A stretch of 64,000 bases of DNA from Chionoecetes opilio (GCA_016584305.1 JACEEZ010016468.1:27501-91500); one strand, 5' to 3'; numbered from the stretch's first letter, positions 33,287-48,737 are shown. Notes: generated from the letters alone by a model not told the origin. Program-made: numbers and translations.

Positions 33287-33393
33287 ACACACAACACACA
33301 CACACACACAGACATACACACAGACACAGACACAGACACAGACACAGACACAGACACACACACACACAACACACACACACACACACACACACC
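33287..33393. repeat. (CA)n / (CAGACA)n array, right of SINE A copy 1
   Basis: CA repeats with a CAGACA hexamer block in the middle. Confidence 0.95.
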
Positions 33394-33734
33394 AAAGACA
33401 AATAATAAATCTCTCTCTCACTCAGTTTTGCTTGTGAACAAGTAACCTATTAATTTATTTACCGCCCCCGCCACCTCTTTCTCCTCTCCTTCATCTTTCC
33501 TTTAGCTCTTCATCGTCCTCCTCTCTCTCCCCTCCTCTTCCTCTTCCAAATGATTTGCCCTCCCTCCTGGACCTCTCTGATAATCTCACCTCTCAACTTT
33601 AAAGCAGTTAAATCGGGAGCATATAGGATAATGAATTTAGTCTAACTCCACACTTATATAATAATGATAATAATGATGATGCTAATTACGACTACAATAT
33701 TGATAGTAATAATAATGATCATAAAAATACCTGA
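33394..33734. other. Unassigned sequence with (AAT)n-like patch
   Basis: TC-rich sequence to 33600, then ATAATGATAATAATGATG-type repeats at 33656-33725. No gene. Confidence 0.5.
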
Positions 33735-34055
33735 ATCAGTGAGACTGAATCGAGGCCTATTACCTGCATAGTCCGTCAGCGCCAACTTCGGCTATATGGG
33801 CATGTGGCACGCTACCCTGAAACCGATCCTTCCCATCCGTTTGTATCCGCAATAGACAATGCGGCGTGGAGGAGGCCTAGGGGCCGCCCACAAGGGTCGT
33901 GGCTGGGGCAAATTGATGTTTCAGGTCGAGAGTTGCTTGGTATGGGAAGGGAGCCTGCATGGGGACTCGCGCGTGGTGACCCCCGGGAGTGGCGTCGTAG
34001 GGTGGGCGAGGCGACGCGCCCCCCGGCGTATGCCCCCAATGATTGTTATTGATAC
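33735..34055 (+). pseudogene. RTE-like element, 3' end only
   Basis: Begins at about 33741 with GAGACTGAATCGAGG and encodes RQRQLRLYGHVARYP followed by RPRGRPQGSWLGQID and the PPAYAPND C-terminus (reading frame 33804-34052), then the 3' tail ATGATTGTTATTGATA. Here the TAG of the 26865 copy is TCG, showing that the ancestral frame continued. It is 5' truncated and does not encode the reverse transcriptase. Confidence 0.85.
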
Positions 34056-34078
34056 GTCAGTTTGCACAAATTGATATA

Positions 34079-34099
34079 TTATAGATATATTGATATTAT

Positions 34100-34167
<68 letters not shown>
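34079..34167. repeat. (AT)n microsatellite
   Basis: About 65 bases of pure TA (from 34103), preceded by ATATTGATATTATAGATATA. Confidence 0.96.
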
Positions 34168-34170
<3 letters not shown>

Positions 34171-34784
34171 AATTGTTCTAGATTTATTTATTTATTATTT
34201 ATCTATTTTGTTTCATTTATTTGTATATATATTTCCTTTGATTGAGTTTATAGTCTTCACACTAAACAAGGTCGCGGGAAATGGTGGATTCTTGTTCTTG
34301 TATGACATGCGAGGTCACGCGGTTTTTACATTGATGCAGCTGTGACAGAACGGCAGCAGCTCCCTCAGTTTGCATACTTCAAACACACGCATCGATGAGG
34401 TCTTGGTCCTTGGAAAGTTACTTCGCTATTTTTCGAGTGTGATCCAAGAGAAACGGAAGAAACTGATGCAAGGGGTATTAGATAATCGCCTTTGACTTAA
34501 CCCCATGAAGTAAGGTTTAGTGAGTCTTGATTCTGCTGCAGGTAACGACCCTTAACGCCTTACTCCCACGTGTACACGCTTTTGGCCTTCCTGCGTGGCT
34601 GTTTCAAGCGTGTGAGCGATGAGAAGAGGCTCCTGGGTCTATAGTAGTGGCACAAAGGGGGTTTCCCACAGATTTACGGAACACTGAAGGAGCAACAAGA
34701 CTAGAGAAAATTCAAAAAGGATATCTATGGTTTCGGGACGCATCGCAATCTACGGTGCATGTCATGTTTTGGCAGGGAATGTCA
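34168..34784. other. Unassigned sequence
   Basis: No gene recognised. AT-rich to 34260, mixed afterwards. Confidence 0.4.
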
Positions 34785-35112
34785 CCACAACCATCATCAC
34801 CACCACCGTCACCACCACCACCACTACCACCGTCACCACCACCACCCCACCACCACCACCGTCACCACTACCACCACCACCACCACCGCCACTACCACCG
34901 TCACCACCACCACCACCACCACCACCACCGTCACCACCACCGTCACCACCACCACCACCGTCACCACCACCACCACCACCGTCACCACCACCGTCACCAC
35001 CACCACCACGTCACCAACCACCACCCACCGGTCAACCACACACCCCACACCACATCCCACCTCACCACCACCACCCGTCACCACCACCACCACCACCACC
35101 ACCACCACCACT
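34785..35112. repeat. (CCA)n / (CACCGT)n array
   Basis: CCA and CAC units with frequent CACCGTCAC variants; the His/Thr/Pro and Val frames are artefacts. Confidence 0.95.
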
Positions 35113-35202
35113 CTGCTCCCTCACCACCCTCTCCTCAGAAGCGACACACCCTCTTTGTCCTCTGTGTGTGCTCGAGAGCAACCCTACTCCCCACCATGCA
35201 CA

Positions 35203-37495
<2,293 letters not shown>

Positions 37496-37496
37496 T

Positions 37497-37498
<2 letters not shown>

Positions 37499-37588
<90 letters not shown>
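37499..37588. repeat. (GA)n microsatellite
   Basis: About 90 bases of pure GA. Confidence 0.97.
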
Positions 37589-37589
<1 letters not shown>

Positions 37590-38227
37590 GGGATGTTCTT
37601 TCTTTATGAATTACGTAGTTTCGAATGTCTTCTCCCTTCCTTTATTTCTTTCGGGTCCTGCATTTGCTGGTCTCTTATTCCTTTTCGTGATGCATTTGGC
37701 GTCTCGAGCAATACCATTCTTTACTATAACCGTGTATAACGTATTTCACTTGTTTTGGCGATGGGGATGTGTAGCGCCGCGCCTCGTGTGTGTCACGGAA
37801 TTCTTGCGTTGACACGGGCAATGCATGCAGGCTTGTGTGAAGGTTGCAGAGCGATATCTTAACGTTAACGTTATGGAAATAGATTTGTATACTTTATCAA
37901 CATGTTTATTTATTTTTTCTCGTAAATTTTGCTTAATTGTTAGTATTTCTGTAACACGTTTCATATTACATGCATGTATATTTAGGCATCCAAATACATA
38001 TATTTGCAGATAGCCTCGTATTCCAACACTCGCATTATAATTATTAGCGATGTACTTTTCGTCAAATTTGAAAACCTTTAATAATTATATAATACAATGA
38101 AAAACCTAAATCAACGATGAACAATTATGGGTAACCCCGCGCCAAAATAAAAATGCAATCTTGTTGGTAGCTCCATTTATTGATCAATAGACATGTAATA
38201 TACTGTGAAGTACAGTAATATACATGT
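37589..38227. other. Unassigned sequence
   Basis: AT-rich with no recognised gene or repeat. Confidence 0.4.
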
Positions 38228-38570
38228 GTTGTTGTTGTTGTTTTACATCTTTGCTTATAGCGCCTGTAGGCAGTGGTGACCCAGGGCTCGGATGTTAGGC
38301 TCTGGGGGTTCCATTGAGGGCTGCTGTGATGGTTGGCCCTCGAAGGCAGGATTTTTATTGTGACGCCTGTGTTTAGAGGCTCTGACTCATGCCGCCCCCC
38401 TGTGTCCTCCGATGCACTCGCAATCGAAAGTAGAGTTAATGGGCAGGGCATGTGGGTGTTCTTAGGCCACTCGACGGTGCAGAAAGGTTTTGGTTTTCGT
38501 CGGGGATCGAACTCATGTCACCGAGAACGCCAGTCGGAGACGCTAACCACTCTGCTTACCGCCTACCCTA
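38228..38570 (-). mobile_element. tRNA-Ser/Leu-like SINE, family C, copy 2
   Basis: On the minus strand the head reads GGTAGGCGGTAAGCAGAGTG then GTTAGCGTC (A-box) and GAGTTCGATCCCCGACG (B-box). The body includes CACTCGCAATC-side and GCAGGATTTTTATTG-side phrases in reverse, and the tail is (AAC)n at 38228-38242. It matches 47804-48115 closely. Confidence 0.75.
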
Positions 38571-39580
38571 AGACAAAAAACCCTAAACCTTACATAGATA
38601 ATATCAAGTAGAATGATTTTCATCTCTTATCAGTATGATTTTTACAACTTTTTTTTCCAAACACTACAAAAGTATTGAATAGCAGCAACGAAGTGAAAAA
38701 AGAAGAAGAATTGAAATCAAAATGTCCACGTGGCGGCTCACCATTGCTCGCCCCGCCCCGCGCCCCGCCGTTCCCTCCTGGCGTGGCCCCGTGACCTGTC
38801 CCTCATGCCGCTGCTCCTTGGGCTTCTGTCTCTCCTCTCTCCTCTTTTTTCCCGGCCTTTTACTCCTTGTGTGACACCTCCGCCGCCCCGGCTGTGTTGT
38901 GCTGGAAGGTGAAGGAATCAGGTGGGACATAAATGGTTCTTGATTTAAACGAACGAGAGGAAGAAGAAAAAGAGGATTTTTATTTTGATGAATGTATTGA
39001 GGATATGGAGTAGAAGGAAAGGTTCCTGCTTTTGACAAACGAGAAGAAAAATAAGAAGTACGGGAGGAGGAGGAAGAGGTAAAGGAGGAGGTGTTGGCCT
39101 TCCTGGTGGGAGTGTCCCTTGCCTTGGGCGGGTGTTGTTGCCACCGAGGCTTAGCATCATACCTTACCCTCGTGTTGGGGTCGGAGAGGGTTTCGTCAGC
39201 TTGTTGCAACAGCTGTAACCTGACCGAGGCCACCTTGACGTGGTGCGGGTTTTTGACGGGTGTGTCCCGTCAGAGTCCCGTCCCGTCGTCTAGCCCGGGC
39301 CACGGGCCACACGACGGCTGTCTCCTGATCGCGTTCGGCGGGGCGTCCTGCGCCACGCCCATGCAGCACCTCATGGCGAGGTGTTTGGCAGGCACTTCTA
39401 TTCTTTACTTGCTTGTTAGAGTTAGAAAGTGTTATGCCAGCTGATAGGTCTGCCAAACAAACAATATTAGAGATGCCTTTGTGAAAGGCGATATTGGCTC
39501 CATCCTTACCCAGGATGGATGCAAGGCTGTTCCTCACTTTATCTCCAACCGCAGTATTACCTGACTTCACCACGCCCCTC
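38571..39580. other. Unassigned; weak exon-like segments
   Basis: A plus-strand frame at 38806-38910 starts MPLLLGLLSLLSPLFS (signal-peptide-like) and ends at a GGAAG/GTGAAG donor. A minus-strand frame near 39185-39240 reads QLLQQADETLSDPNTR and ends at a GTAAGG donor. Another minus-strand frame runs 39196-39573. None has a partner exon or recognised family. Confidence 0.25.
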
Positions 39581-40021
<441 letters not shown>

Positions 40022-40284
40022 TGTGTGTGTGTGTGTGTGTGTGTATGCGCGCGTAACGTAAATAACCCCATCCCTAACTACTACACTACGGAGTGTGTAT
40101 GAGGGGAGGGGGTATTGTAACCAGCTCAGAAATTAATTATGTTTGTATGCATTAAACAACAGTAAAAACCTGGTGTGGAAGAAATGTAAAACTAGACTAA
40201 ATTTCTTGCAATAATGGTGGTGATTGTAATATTCCCAGTTTTATTTGCAAGTTTTGAAATGCTGTCATTTTATGGCATAAGTTA
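40022..40284. other. Short (GT)n and unassigned sequence
   Basis: GT repeats at 40022-40044 close the array around the SINE. The rest (40045-40284) has no recognised content. Confidence 0.6.
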
Positions 40285-40487
40285 GTGTGTGTGTCTGTGT
40301 CTGTGGCTGTGTCGTCTGTGTCTGTGGCTGTGTCGTCTGTGTCTGTGTCTGTGTCTGTGTCTGTGTCTGTGTCTGTGTCTGTGTCTGTGTCTGTGTCTGT
40401 GTCTGTGTCTGTCTGTGTCTGTCTGTCTGTGTCTGTGTCTGTGTCTGTGTCTGTGTCTGTGTCTGTGTGTGTGTGTGTCTGTGTGTA

Positions 40488-40529
<42 letters not shown>

Positions 40530-40562
40530 TGTGTGAGTGAGTGAGTGAGTGAGTGAGTGAGG
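40285..40562. repeat. (GTGTCT)n, (GT)n and (GTGA)n compound array
   Basis: GTGTCT hexamers to about 40465, GT to 40535, then GTGA tetramers to 40562. The hAT relic starts directly after it and GT repeats resume at 43080. Confidence 0.96.
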
Positions 40563-40718
40563 TAGGTAGGTGGGCACCGCAAACGAAAATCCACTTCCGC
40601 GAACGCAAATCCTCAAACCCCAATCCTCAATTTCCGCAACCGCAAGACCGCAAACCGCAAATCAATTAAGTTTTTTTTTTCTTTATATATTGCAAAAATA
40701 AAGGTAAAGCACTTTGTG

Positions 40719-40880
<162 letters not shown>

Positions 40881-41071
40881 TAGTATTTTTTTAATACTTA
40901 CCCTTGTGCGCCCCACAGATGTTATAGCTCACATTTGACCTCCCCCTCATTGTGACCACTCACTCAATGTATTAACTTAAGTGCACACTAAGGGTAATAA
41001 TAAGTGTTAGTACACTACGCTCCAAATTATATTTCATGGATATGATATCAGACCCTTAACCTCAGACTCCT

Positions 41072-41822
41072 CATTCAGAGTCCTCTGGTGATAGTTCTAT
41101 TTTGAGCAGGTCCATGTTCCCCTTCATGAAGACCAATCTCTCAAAATTATCGGATGTCATATACTTGCTCTCTTGGCCTTCATGACGTCCGACCCCTGGG
41201 AGAACAGTCTCTCCACAGCTGCAGAGCTGGGTATGGCCGTGTTGTACTTGGCAAACACATCTACCCAGGCGGCATGGGAAAGGGCGGGAAACCTGGCCTG
41301 CTCCAGCAGCTTATTCCTCTGCTTCTCTGAACACCAACTCTCATGCTTTTTCCCCATCGTGTTGGAGAGGCGGGTAGAGTTGATGCCCTCTGTAGCTGTG
41401 GGTCCTGAGCTCATCAAAGCCTAGAAATAATAAATACATTTGTAATATGTACATTAATTTAAAAAAATTAAGTAATCAGTCAGAGCATTTTTTTGCGCTA
41501 TTTAGAAATAGAAAGTGCTTACATTTTTTTCAAATATATATTATAGCACCTATATCATAAATATGACAATAATTTAACGCTCAAGATTGCTGATATAATG
41601 ACTTGGAGTAATGAACTGTCACAACTGAACTGAAAATGCAGTATATCTCGATAAAATCAATAGGTCTCACCTAGAAAAAATAATCCTCTTCGTCTTCATC
41701 TGGGCTGCTGCCTTCTGAGGTATCCAAGACAGCATGCTCCGTGACTCGAACAGCAGTCTTGATTTCACGGCATCTACCTTCTCAGGGTTAAGAAGGAGGA
41801 CCACAGGCAGCTTGAAGAGGGG
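41072..41822 (-). pseudogene. hAT transposase, C-terminal exons, broken
   Basis: The enzyme would cut and insert the element; this end holds the hATC dimerisation region. The downstream exon (from a TTATTATTTCTAG acceptor at about 41422) encodes WVDVFAKYNTAIPSSAAVER, then LFSQGSDVMKAKRAS. A two-base TA gain at about 41157 shifts the frame before MTSDNFERLVFMKGNMDLL. The upstream exon (41671-41822) encodes an EKVDAVKSRLL segment and an acidic SSPDEDEEDYFF linker, ending in a GTGAGA donor. It is cut at 41822-41826 by the RTE-like insertion, and no zinc-finger or catalytic core was found beyond it. Confidence 0.75.
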
Positions 41823-41825
41823 GTG

Positions 41826-42857
41826 GATTGCTGACAATCAATCATTGGGGGCATACGCCGGGGGGCGCGTCGCCTCGCCCACCCTACGACGACACTCCCG
41901 GGGGTCACCATGCACGAGTCCCCATGCAGGCTCCCTTCCCATGCCAAGCAGCTCTCGACAAGAAACATCAACTTGCCCCAGCCACGAGCCTTGTGGGCGC
42001 CCCCTTGGGCTCCTCCACGCCGGATTGTCTCTTACAAATGCATCACTATGGGAAGAATCGGTTTCAGGGTAGCGTGCCACATGCCCATATAGCCGAAGTT
42101 GGCGCTGACGGACTATGCAGGTAATAGGCTTCGATTCAGTCTCACGGTGCAATCGCCGATTTGACACGTAATCAATCCAGCGATACCCCATGATCTTTCG
42201 AAGACACTTATTACCAAAGGCATCGATTCGCCTCTTCAAGTCACAATTTAGTGTCCATGTCTCACAACCATAGAGTAAGACAAAGATCACAAGCGACTTG
42301 AAGATCCGGATCTTTGTCCTCCTACACAGGTACCGACAACGCCAAATACTCCTGCTGAGCGAGTCCATAACACCATGGGCTATGCCAATCCGCCGTAAGA
42401 CTTTTTGACGTGACCCGCCGTCATTATGGACTGCGCTACCAAGGTATGTAAAACTTTACAAGATATTAATGTTCTCGCCGCACGCATGAACAAACTGTAC
42501 TGTTTCATCTAGTAAGCCTCCAAACACCTGGACCTTGGTTTTGAGCCAGGAGACATTAAGTCCCAAAGGCTTTGCCTTCTCGTTCAGCGCCTCGAGAGCA
42601 ATCACCAGGACCTCCAGCGACTCGGCAAAGAATATTGCAACATCGGCAACAACAAGATTAGTGATCTTGGTGTTGCCGAGGGATGTTGCTCCACAATCAC
42701 TTTGATCTACAACTTTGCCCAATACCCAGTCCATACAAGAGTTGAAAAGTGATGGGGAAAGGACGCACCCTTGCCTCACTCGTGTATTTACAGAAAAAAA
42801 GCAGGATACACCTCCATCACACTTCACAGCACTCTCAGTCCCGGAGTACAAGATTGC
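41826..42857 (-). pseudogene. RTE-like element, 5' truncated, reverse transcriptase decayed
   Basis: On the minus strand it begins within the RT at SGTESAVKC (about 42850), passes motif B (RVRQGCVLSPSLF) and the catalytic box, which reads VVADVAIFF instead of GFADDAVIF, then a stop at about 42456. The C-terminal part resumes at 42368 with MDSLSRSIWRCRYLC and runs to PPAYAPND and a TGATTGATTG tail at 41828-41842. Loss of the second catalytic Asp and the frame breaks show that it is dead. It lies inside the hAT relic and is therefore younger than that insertion. Confidence 0.85.
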
Positions 42858-43079
42858 TGCGGCCATCAAAAAATCCATTTGATCAAAGGGGTGTGCGTAG
42901 CCGCGCAGGACTCGTGTTCAAAATTGAGAGTTTGCGGACATATTTGCGTTTGCGGAAGTGCTTCCGCAAACGCAAATCCGCAAACATTTACACTTCCGCA
43001 AATCCGCAAACGAATTCGGACTTCCGCAATTTGCGGAAGTTGCGGTTTGCGGAAGTGCTTGCGGAAGTGCCCACCTCTG

Positions 43080-43130
43080 GTGTGTGTGTGTGTGTATTGT
43101 GTGTGTTGTGTGTGTGTGTGTGTGTGTGCG
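43080..43130. repeat. (GT)n microsatellite, right of hAT relic
   Basis: About 50 bases of GT with TTG slips, starting at the hAT terminus. Confidence 0.93.
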
Positions 43131-43628
43131 TACATGTATAATCAGGAAGACCGACACAAGGTTCAAGGGGAGAGTGCAGCACGACTCGTGGGAATAAAGG
43201 GATGGGTGTATTTGCTTATTAGTGTACAGGTGGAGGCGGCTGTTTATGGTGCAGCGAGGCGTATGTTCCTCGCCTCATTTACAAGGAAGCAGGCCTCGTT
43301 GATGCATGCAGGGGGAAGGAAGCTAATGAGAACAAGGCTATGTCTGAGGGAAACACGCTGTAGCATAACAAACGCCCACCACTGAGGTTGTTATTTATCT
43401 CAACCCAACCGCCACTAACAACTTGACTACCACAACAACCAATAGTAATAACATCTATATTATCCTCAACACCATTAACACCTCTTCGCCCTCAGACTCC
43501 TTGAGCATTGTAAAAAATGTCTAAAAAAAATTGCTAAAGATTAGCAAAAGGAGAGATAACAGTAAATGTCATCATTATTTTATGGGGAGAATATGTATAC
43601 CACCTTCACAATCCTCAGAATGAAATAT
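43131..43628. other. Unassigned sequence
   Basis: No gene recognised. Confidence 0.4.
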
Positions 43629-43715
43629 TAAGGCTCTCTCTCTCTCTCTCTCTCTCTCTCGCTCTCGCTCTCGCTCTCGCTCTCCTCTCCCTTCTCGTCT
43701 CCCCTCCTCTCCTCT

Positions 43716-43775
<60 letters not shown>

Positions 43776-43856
43776 CTCTCCTCTCTTTTCTCTCTCTCTC
43801 TCTCTCTCCTCTCCTCTTCCTCTCTCTCTCTCTCTCTTCTCTCTCTCTCCCCTTTT
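43629..43856. repeat. (CT)n microsatellite with (GCTCTC)n
   Basis: CT tract with a GCTCTC block at 43660-43690 and several CC/TT slips. Confidence 0.95.
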
Positions 43857-44249
43857 TCTTGGGGGGTCTTTTTTTTCTCTTGTCCTTCCTTTTTTTACCG
43901 TGGCCCTTTGATCCCTTCCCCCTGCCCTCTCCTCGTCTTCCGCATCTCTCTTTCGTTTTCCCTCTCTGCCTTCTGGTCTTTTGCGAGAAAAGAGAGGAAG
44001 AGAGCATAAAGAGAGGAAGATTTTAAGACGAAAAATTTAAGAGCGCCCAAAATTTGGAAGAAAGCAAATTTTTTACACACCTAGCCCCGGGAAAGGGGGG
44101 CATAACCCGCACCCCCAGTTACAAATTTTAAAGGAATTGAGGTTCGGTTTCTAACCATTGGAAAGGAAGAATTTTATTTGAAACCCAATATTCTCATTTA
44201 TTCCCCTTAAATTTGTCCCTCCTTAATTGTTTTTTTAAAAAAAATTTGT

Positions 44250-46499
44250 TTCCAAAAAGGATTTTCCTTTTTTTAGGGGAGTTTTCCCCCTTAAATTAAA
44301 ATGTTTTTGGCCTTTTTTTTTTTCCCTTCCTTTTTATTTCTCCCTTTTTTTTTTCTCCTCCCTTTTTTTTTTCTTCCCCTTTTTTTTTCCCTCCCCCTTT
44401 TTTTTCTCCTCCCCTTTTTGTTTTTTTCCCCTTTCCCCTTTTTTTCTCCCCTTTTTTCCCCCCTTTTTAATTTTTTTCTTCCTTTTTTTTTTCCCCTTCC
44501 TTTTTTTTTTTCCCTTCATTTTTTTTTTCCCTTCTTTTTTATTTTCCCTTCCTTTTTTTTTCCTTCTCCCCCCCTTTCTTTCTTCTCCTTTTTTTTTTCC
44601 CCCTTCCCCCTTTTTTTTCCTCTTCCCCCTTTTTTTTTTCTCCCCCATTTTTTTCTCTCTTTTTTTTTTCCCCCCTTTTTAAAAAATAAAAACCCCAAAA
44701 AGAGGGGGATAATTAAAATTTTCTAAAAAAAAAAATTAAGTTTTTTTTTTAAAATTCCCCTAAAAGTCGGGCCTGTATTGGGTTCAAAAAAAATTTTTTT
44801 TTTTCTTTTCTAAATAAAAAGCTCCCCCTTTTTTTTTTGGGGAAAAAAAAAGGGGGCCAAAAAAAAAAAAAAAAAATTTCCCCAAAAAGGGGGGGAAAAA
44901 AAAAAGGGGGGGGGAAAAAAAAGAGGGGAAAAAAAAGGGGGGGCTAATTGAGCCCAAAAAATATATTTTCCCCCCCCCTAAAATGTTTCCTCCTTCCCCT
45001 ATAAACCCCCTTTTTTTAAGTTTCCTAAAAAAAAAACCCCCCCCCAAAAAAGTTTTTCCCCCTTCCCTCCCCCCCTTTTAGGTTTTCCCTCCTAAGGGGG
45101 TTTTTTTTTAAAAATATTTCTTCCCTAATTTTTTTTCCCCCCCCCCTTTCTTAGGGATGTTTTCCCTTTTAAAAAAAAAAGCTCTTATTTTTTTTCCTTC
45201 TTTTTTGGGGGGAAAAATAATGATGTCCAAGAAGTTCTTTTAAATTTGTTTTTCCTTTCAAAATTTTTTTTTCCCCAAAAATTTTTCCCCCCTTTTGTCC
45301 TGCCAAAACCCCCGCAAATTAAAAGCCCCCCAAATTCTCCCTTCCTTTAAAAATTTTCCTCCTTCCCCAATAAAAGGGAAAGGGCTTCCCTTTTTTATCC
45401 TCCCAATATTAATTTTTTTTTCCCCCCCCCGGGGGGAGTTTCCCTTCTTTAATTCCCTCCCGGAGATTTCCCCTCCTTTGTTTTTCTTCCGGGGCCGGGA
45501 GAGGTTTCTCCATTTAAGTTCCGGGGGCCTGGGTATTGGTTTCCCCCCTTGGGGGGGGTTTCCCTCTTTTAAGTTCCCCCTGGGGCAAATTTTTAATTTT
45601 TTAATTTGGGGGGGGAAGGTTTTCTCCTTTTAAGTTCCTGGGGAAGGAAAAATTCCTCTTTAATTTTCCGGGGGGGCTAAATTCCCTTTTCCCTTTAAAA
45701 ATTTTGGGGGGCTAAATTATTCTTCCCAGATCCTCCCAATAAACCCGGGGGGGGCAAAATTTCCTCCCCCAATTATGGGGGCGGGGGGTTTTTTTGGGGT
45801 GTTCCCTTTCCCCAAAAGTTTTTTTCCCCCCCCCCCGGGTTTTAAAAAACCCCCTAATGTTTCCCCCTTTTTTGGGTCCCCCCCCCCTAAAAAAACCCGC
45901 CCTTTTTTTTAATTTTTCTCCCTAAAGGTCCCATTTCTTTCCTTGGGGGGCTCCCCCCCAAAAACCCCGGGCTGAAAATCCCCCCTTTTTTAATTTCCTC
46001 CCTTTTTAAGGCCCCTTCATTTTTTTTCAGCCTAAAAAAGGGCCCCCTTTGCAATTAAGTTCCCTCAAAAATTTTGGGGGGCTCCTAAGGATTTTTCGGC
46101 TAATTATTTTTCCCCCCCCTTTTATTTTTTCCCCTTTCCCTTATATTATTTTTTCTCCCCCCCTTTTATATTTTTATTTTTCCTTCCCTTTTATTTTTTT
46201 TTTCCCCCCCCTTTATATTATAGGAAAAAAAAATTTTTTTTTTTTTTTTTTTTTTTATTTTTTTTTCCCCTTTTTTTTTTTTTTCCCTTTTATTTTTTTT
46301 TTCCCTTTTTATTTTTTTTTCCCTTCCTTTTTTGTGTTTCTCCCCCTTATATTATTATTTCCCCTTTCCCTTATTTTTTTTTTCCCCCTTCCTTATATTA
46401 TTTTTTTTCCTCCCTTTTTATTATTTTTTTTCCCCTTTCCCTATTTTTTTTTTATGTTTCCCTTTCCCCTTATATTATTTTTTTCCCCCTTATATTTTT

Positions 46500-46539
<40 letters not shown>

Positions 46540-46945
46540 TTTTTTTCCCTTTCCCTTATATTTTTTGTTTCCCCTTTCCCCTTATATTTTTTTTTTCTTT
46601 TCCCCCTTATTTTTTTTTATTTTCCCCCTTTATTTTTTATGTTTTTTCCTTCCCTTTTTATTATTTTTTCCCCTTCCCTTTTATTTTTTTTTTTCCTTTT
46701 TTTTATTTTTTTCCCTTTTATTTTTTTTTCCCTTTTTATTTTTTCTCCTTCCCTTATATTATTTATGTTTCTCCTTCCCTTATATTATTTATGTTTCTCC
46801 TTTTTTATTTTTTTTTTTTTTTTTTATTTTTTTTCCCCCCTTTTTTTATTTTTTTCCTTTCCTTTTTTTCTTTTTTTCTTTCTGCTTCCATTTTTTTTCT
46901 TCCCCCCCCTATTTTTTTTTCTTTTTTTTTCCCCTCTAGTTACGG
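44250..46945. other. T/C and A/G homopolymer-rich, probably unreliable sequence
   Basis: About 2.7 kb of alternating runs such as TTTTTTTTTCCCCTTCC, AAAAAAGGGGGG and CCCCCCCCGGGG, with hardly any normal-complexity DNA. Run lengths drift and neighbouring segments look like homopolymer-distorted versions of one pyrimidine-rich repeat. Phe/Leu/Pro- and Lys/Gly-rich frames are artefacts. It could be a real polypyrimidine tract, but the pattern is more like low-quality consensus. Confidence 0.6.
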
Positions 46946-47800
46946 AAAGAAAAAAAATTTGGTTTTCCCTTCTTCTTCGTCGCCGTTGTTATCTGCCTCC
47001 GCTTGCTCCTTCTTCGTATGTTCTTGGTGGTGACACAAAAAGGCAGGCTTGTGCTTCTACTGACGGAGGATGACTGTGATATAACAAGACAAAGTGATTC
47101 TGTCCCAAACAATCACTCCTCACCACTTTCCTCTATGGTCTCTTAAGTGCACACGTTCCATTCTGAGGACAAATCTTGGGTACTATAAACAATATATCAC
47201 GACATCTTATTAAATTATTTCATTTATCTATTTCTTTACTATTTTTCGTGGGGGGATATTCCAACGTGCAATATAGTTTGAAATATATTCAGACGACGCT
47301 GTAAAGAATTTGTGGATGTGAATAGATGAATTAGTACATAATGTGGCGTATTTTATCTGAATATACAAAAAGTTGATCATTAGTTTCAAGTCTAACAGTT
47401 TATAAAAGCAAAAATACTGAAATTCATAGCGAATCTATAAAATTCATATATAGAAACGCATCCCCCAGGGAATAATTGAATAGTGCCTCGTCTCTCCATG
47501 GCCTAAATCTGATCTCAAAAACCCTCCCCCTACACGCCCAAAGTCCCCCGCCCCTTCGTCTGTTCTTCGTCAGTTCACCCTAAAAGACAAAACAGGAGGA
47601 GGAGGCACTAGACGGCAAGTGGTTTTAGTGTTCTCGTGGTGGTTTTTGTCAACATGTTCCGGGTGGGGGGTGGTGGTGCGGGGGACTAAGGTATGGAAGA
47701 AGTGGCGTTCCTTTTGTGGTATGGGGATTTTTTATGGTGGTGGTGGTTGTGTTTTGCAAAGCCCTCAGGTAAAACAAAGCTGTATAAGTCCTCCCTTCTT
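46946..47800. other. Unassigned sequence
   Basis: No gene recognised. 47630-47760 is GT-rich with GGTGGTGG patches. Confidence 0.4.
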
Positions 47801-47803
47801 TTG

Positions 47804-48115
47804 GGGGAGGCGGTAGCAGAATATTTAGCGTCTCCGAGTGGCTTTCTCGGTGACCCGAGTTCGATCCCCGACGAAACCAAAAATCTTTCTGCACCGTCGA
47901 GTGGCCTAAGAACACCCACATGCCCTGCCCATTAAATCACCTTTGATTGCGAGTGCAATGGAGGGGGGGGGCACAGGGGGCGCATGAGCTCTAATTCAGG
48001 CGTCCTATAAAAATCCTGCCTGCGCCACCACGGGCGAGGGCCAACCATCCGAGCCCTGGGTCACTGCCTACAGACGACATAGGCACAATGTAAAAATATA
48101 AAGGAAATAAAAAAG
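47804..48115 (+). mobile_element. tRNA-Ser/Leu-like SINE, family C, copy 3
   Basis: The head GGGGGAGGCGGTAGCAGAAT then TTTAGCGTCTCCGAGTGGC, with B-box GAGTTCGATCCCCGACG (47868-47884). The body shares CACCGTCGAGTGGCC and GGTCACTGCCTAC with copy 2; the tail is A-rich (TAAAAATATAAAGGAAATAA). Confidence 0.78.
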
Positions 48116-48735
48116 ATCGACCAGTCGACCAGGCTCGCACTAGCAATGCTGCAGTTATATAACAATAGGGGTAAGAGTAGAAAATGCTAACAAGGTAAGC
48201 ATGATGAATGAAAATATCAAGAGAAAATATCCAATGAAGAAATATACAGATAAATGAAATACGTGTCACTGAATGTGAATGCATTTCACACTTCAAGTCA
48301 TTTTCCGGGGCTCTGACACGAAAAAAATATGATAGAAGCTTACCTAAAATATAAAGTGTCATGGCTATCTATCATAGTAACTTTCGACCTTTGGTGAGAC
48401 TGAACGATGACTTTAGCTGAACCTGTGGCTCGAGGCTCCACTAAAAAGTAGTGGAGATAATATCCGTTGGCACTCTTGTCCCAATGAGGTAATAACCAAA
48501 CAAATTTACGGGAGTGTTTGAGTCCCGTTACTTGACTGCAAACAAAAATATCTTACCAAACGGTTGGGTAATGCTTTACCTCACATCCTAATAAGTTACA
48601 ACAACTAACATCATTTTTCTTTTTGTGGGGAAAGGGTTGACATATATTTTTGACACGTAAAATTTCTCTTCCCTCCGACACTTGCATTGTTTCTAAGATC
48701 AAGCCAAGGGTTTTACGGACATAAAGGCGTCATTT
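48116..48735. other. Unassigned sequence
   Basis: AT-rich, nothing recognised. Confidence 0.4.
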
Positions 48736-48737
48736 CC

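Noticed and set aside
39185..39240. J-domain (DnaJ-like) exon from the QADETLSDPNTR string
   Set aside because: Only the last helix-like part resembles a J-domain; no HPD motif or earlier helices were found nearby.
40197..40623. Cys/Val- and Thr/Asp-rich frames over GTGTCT repeats
   Set aside because: All six frames are open through the hexanucleotide array.
44301..47073. Phe/Leu/Pro-rich hydrophobic proteins that look like membrane proteins
   Set aside because: Produced by T- and C-runs in sequence that is probably poorly called.
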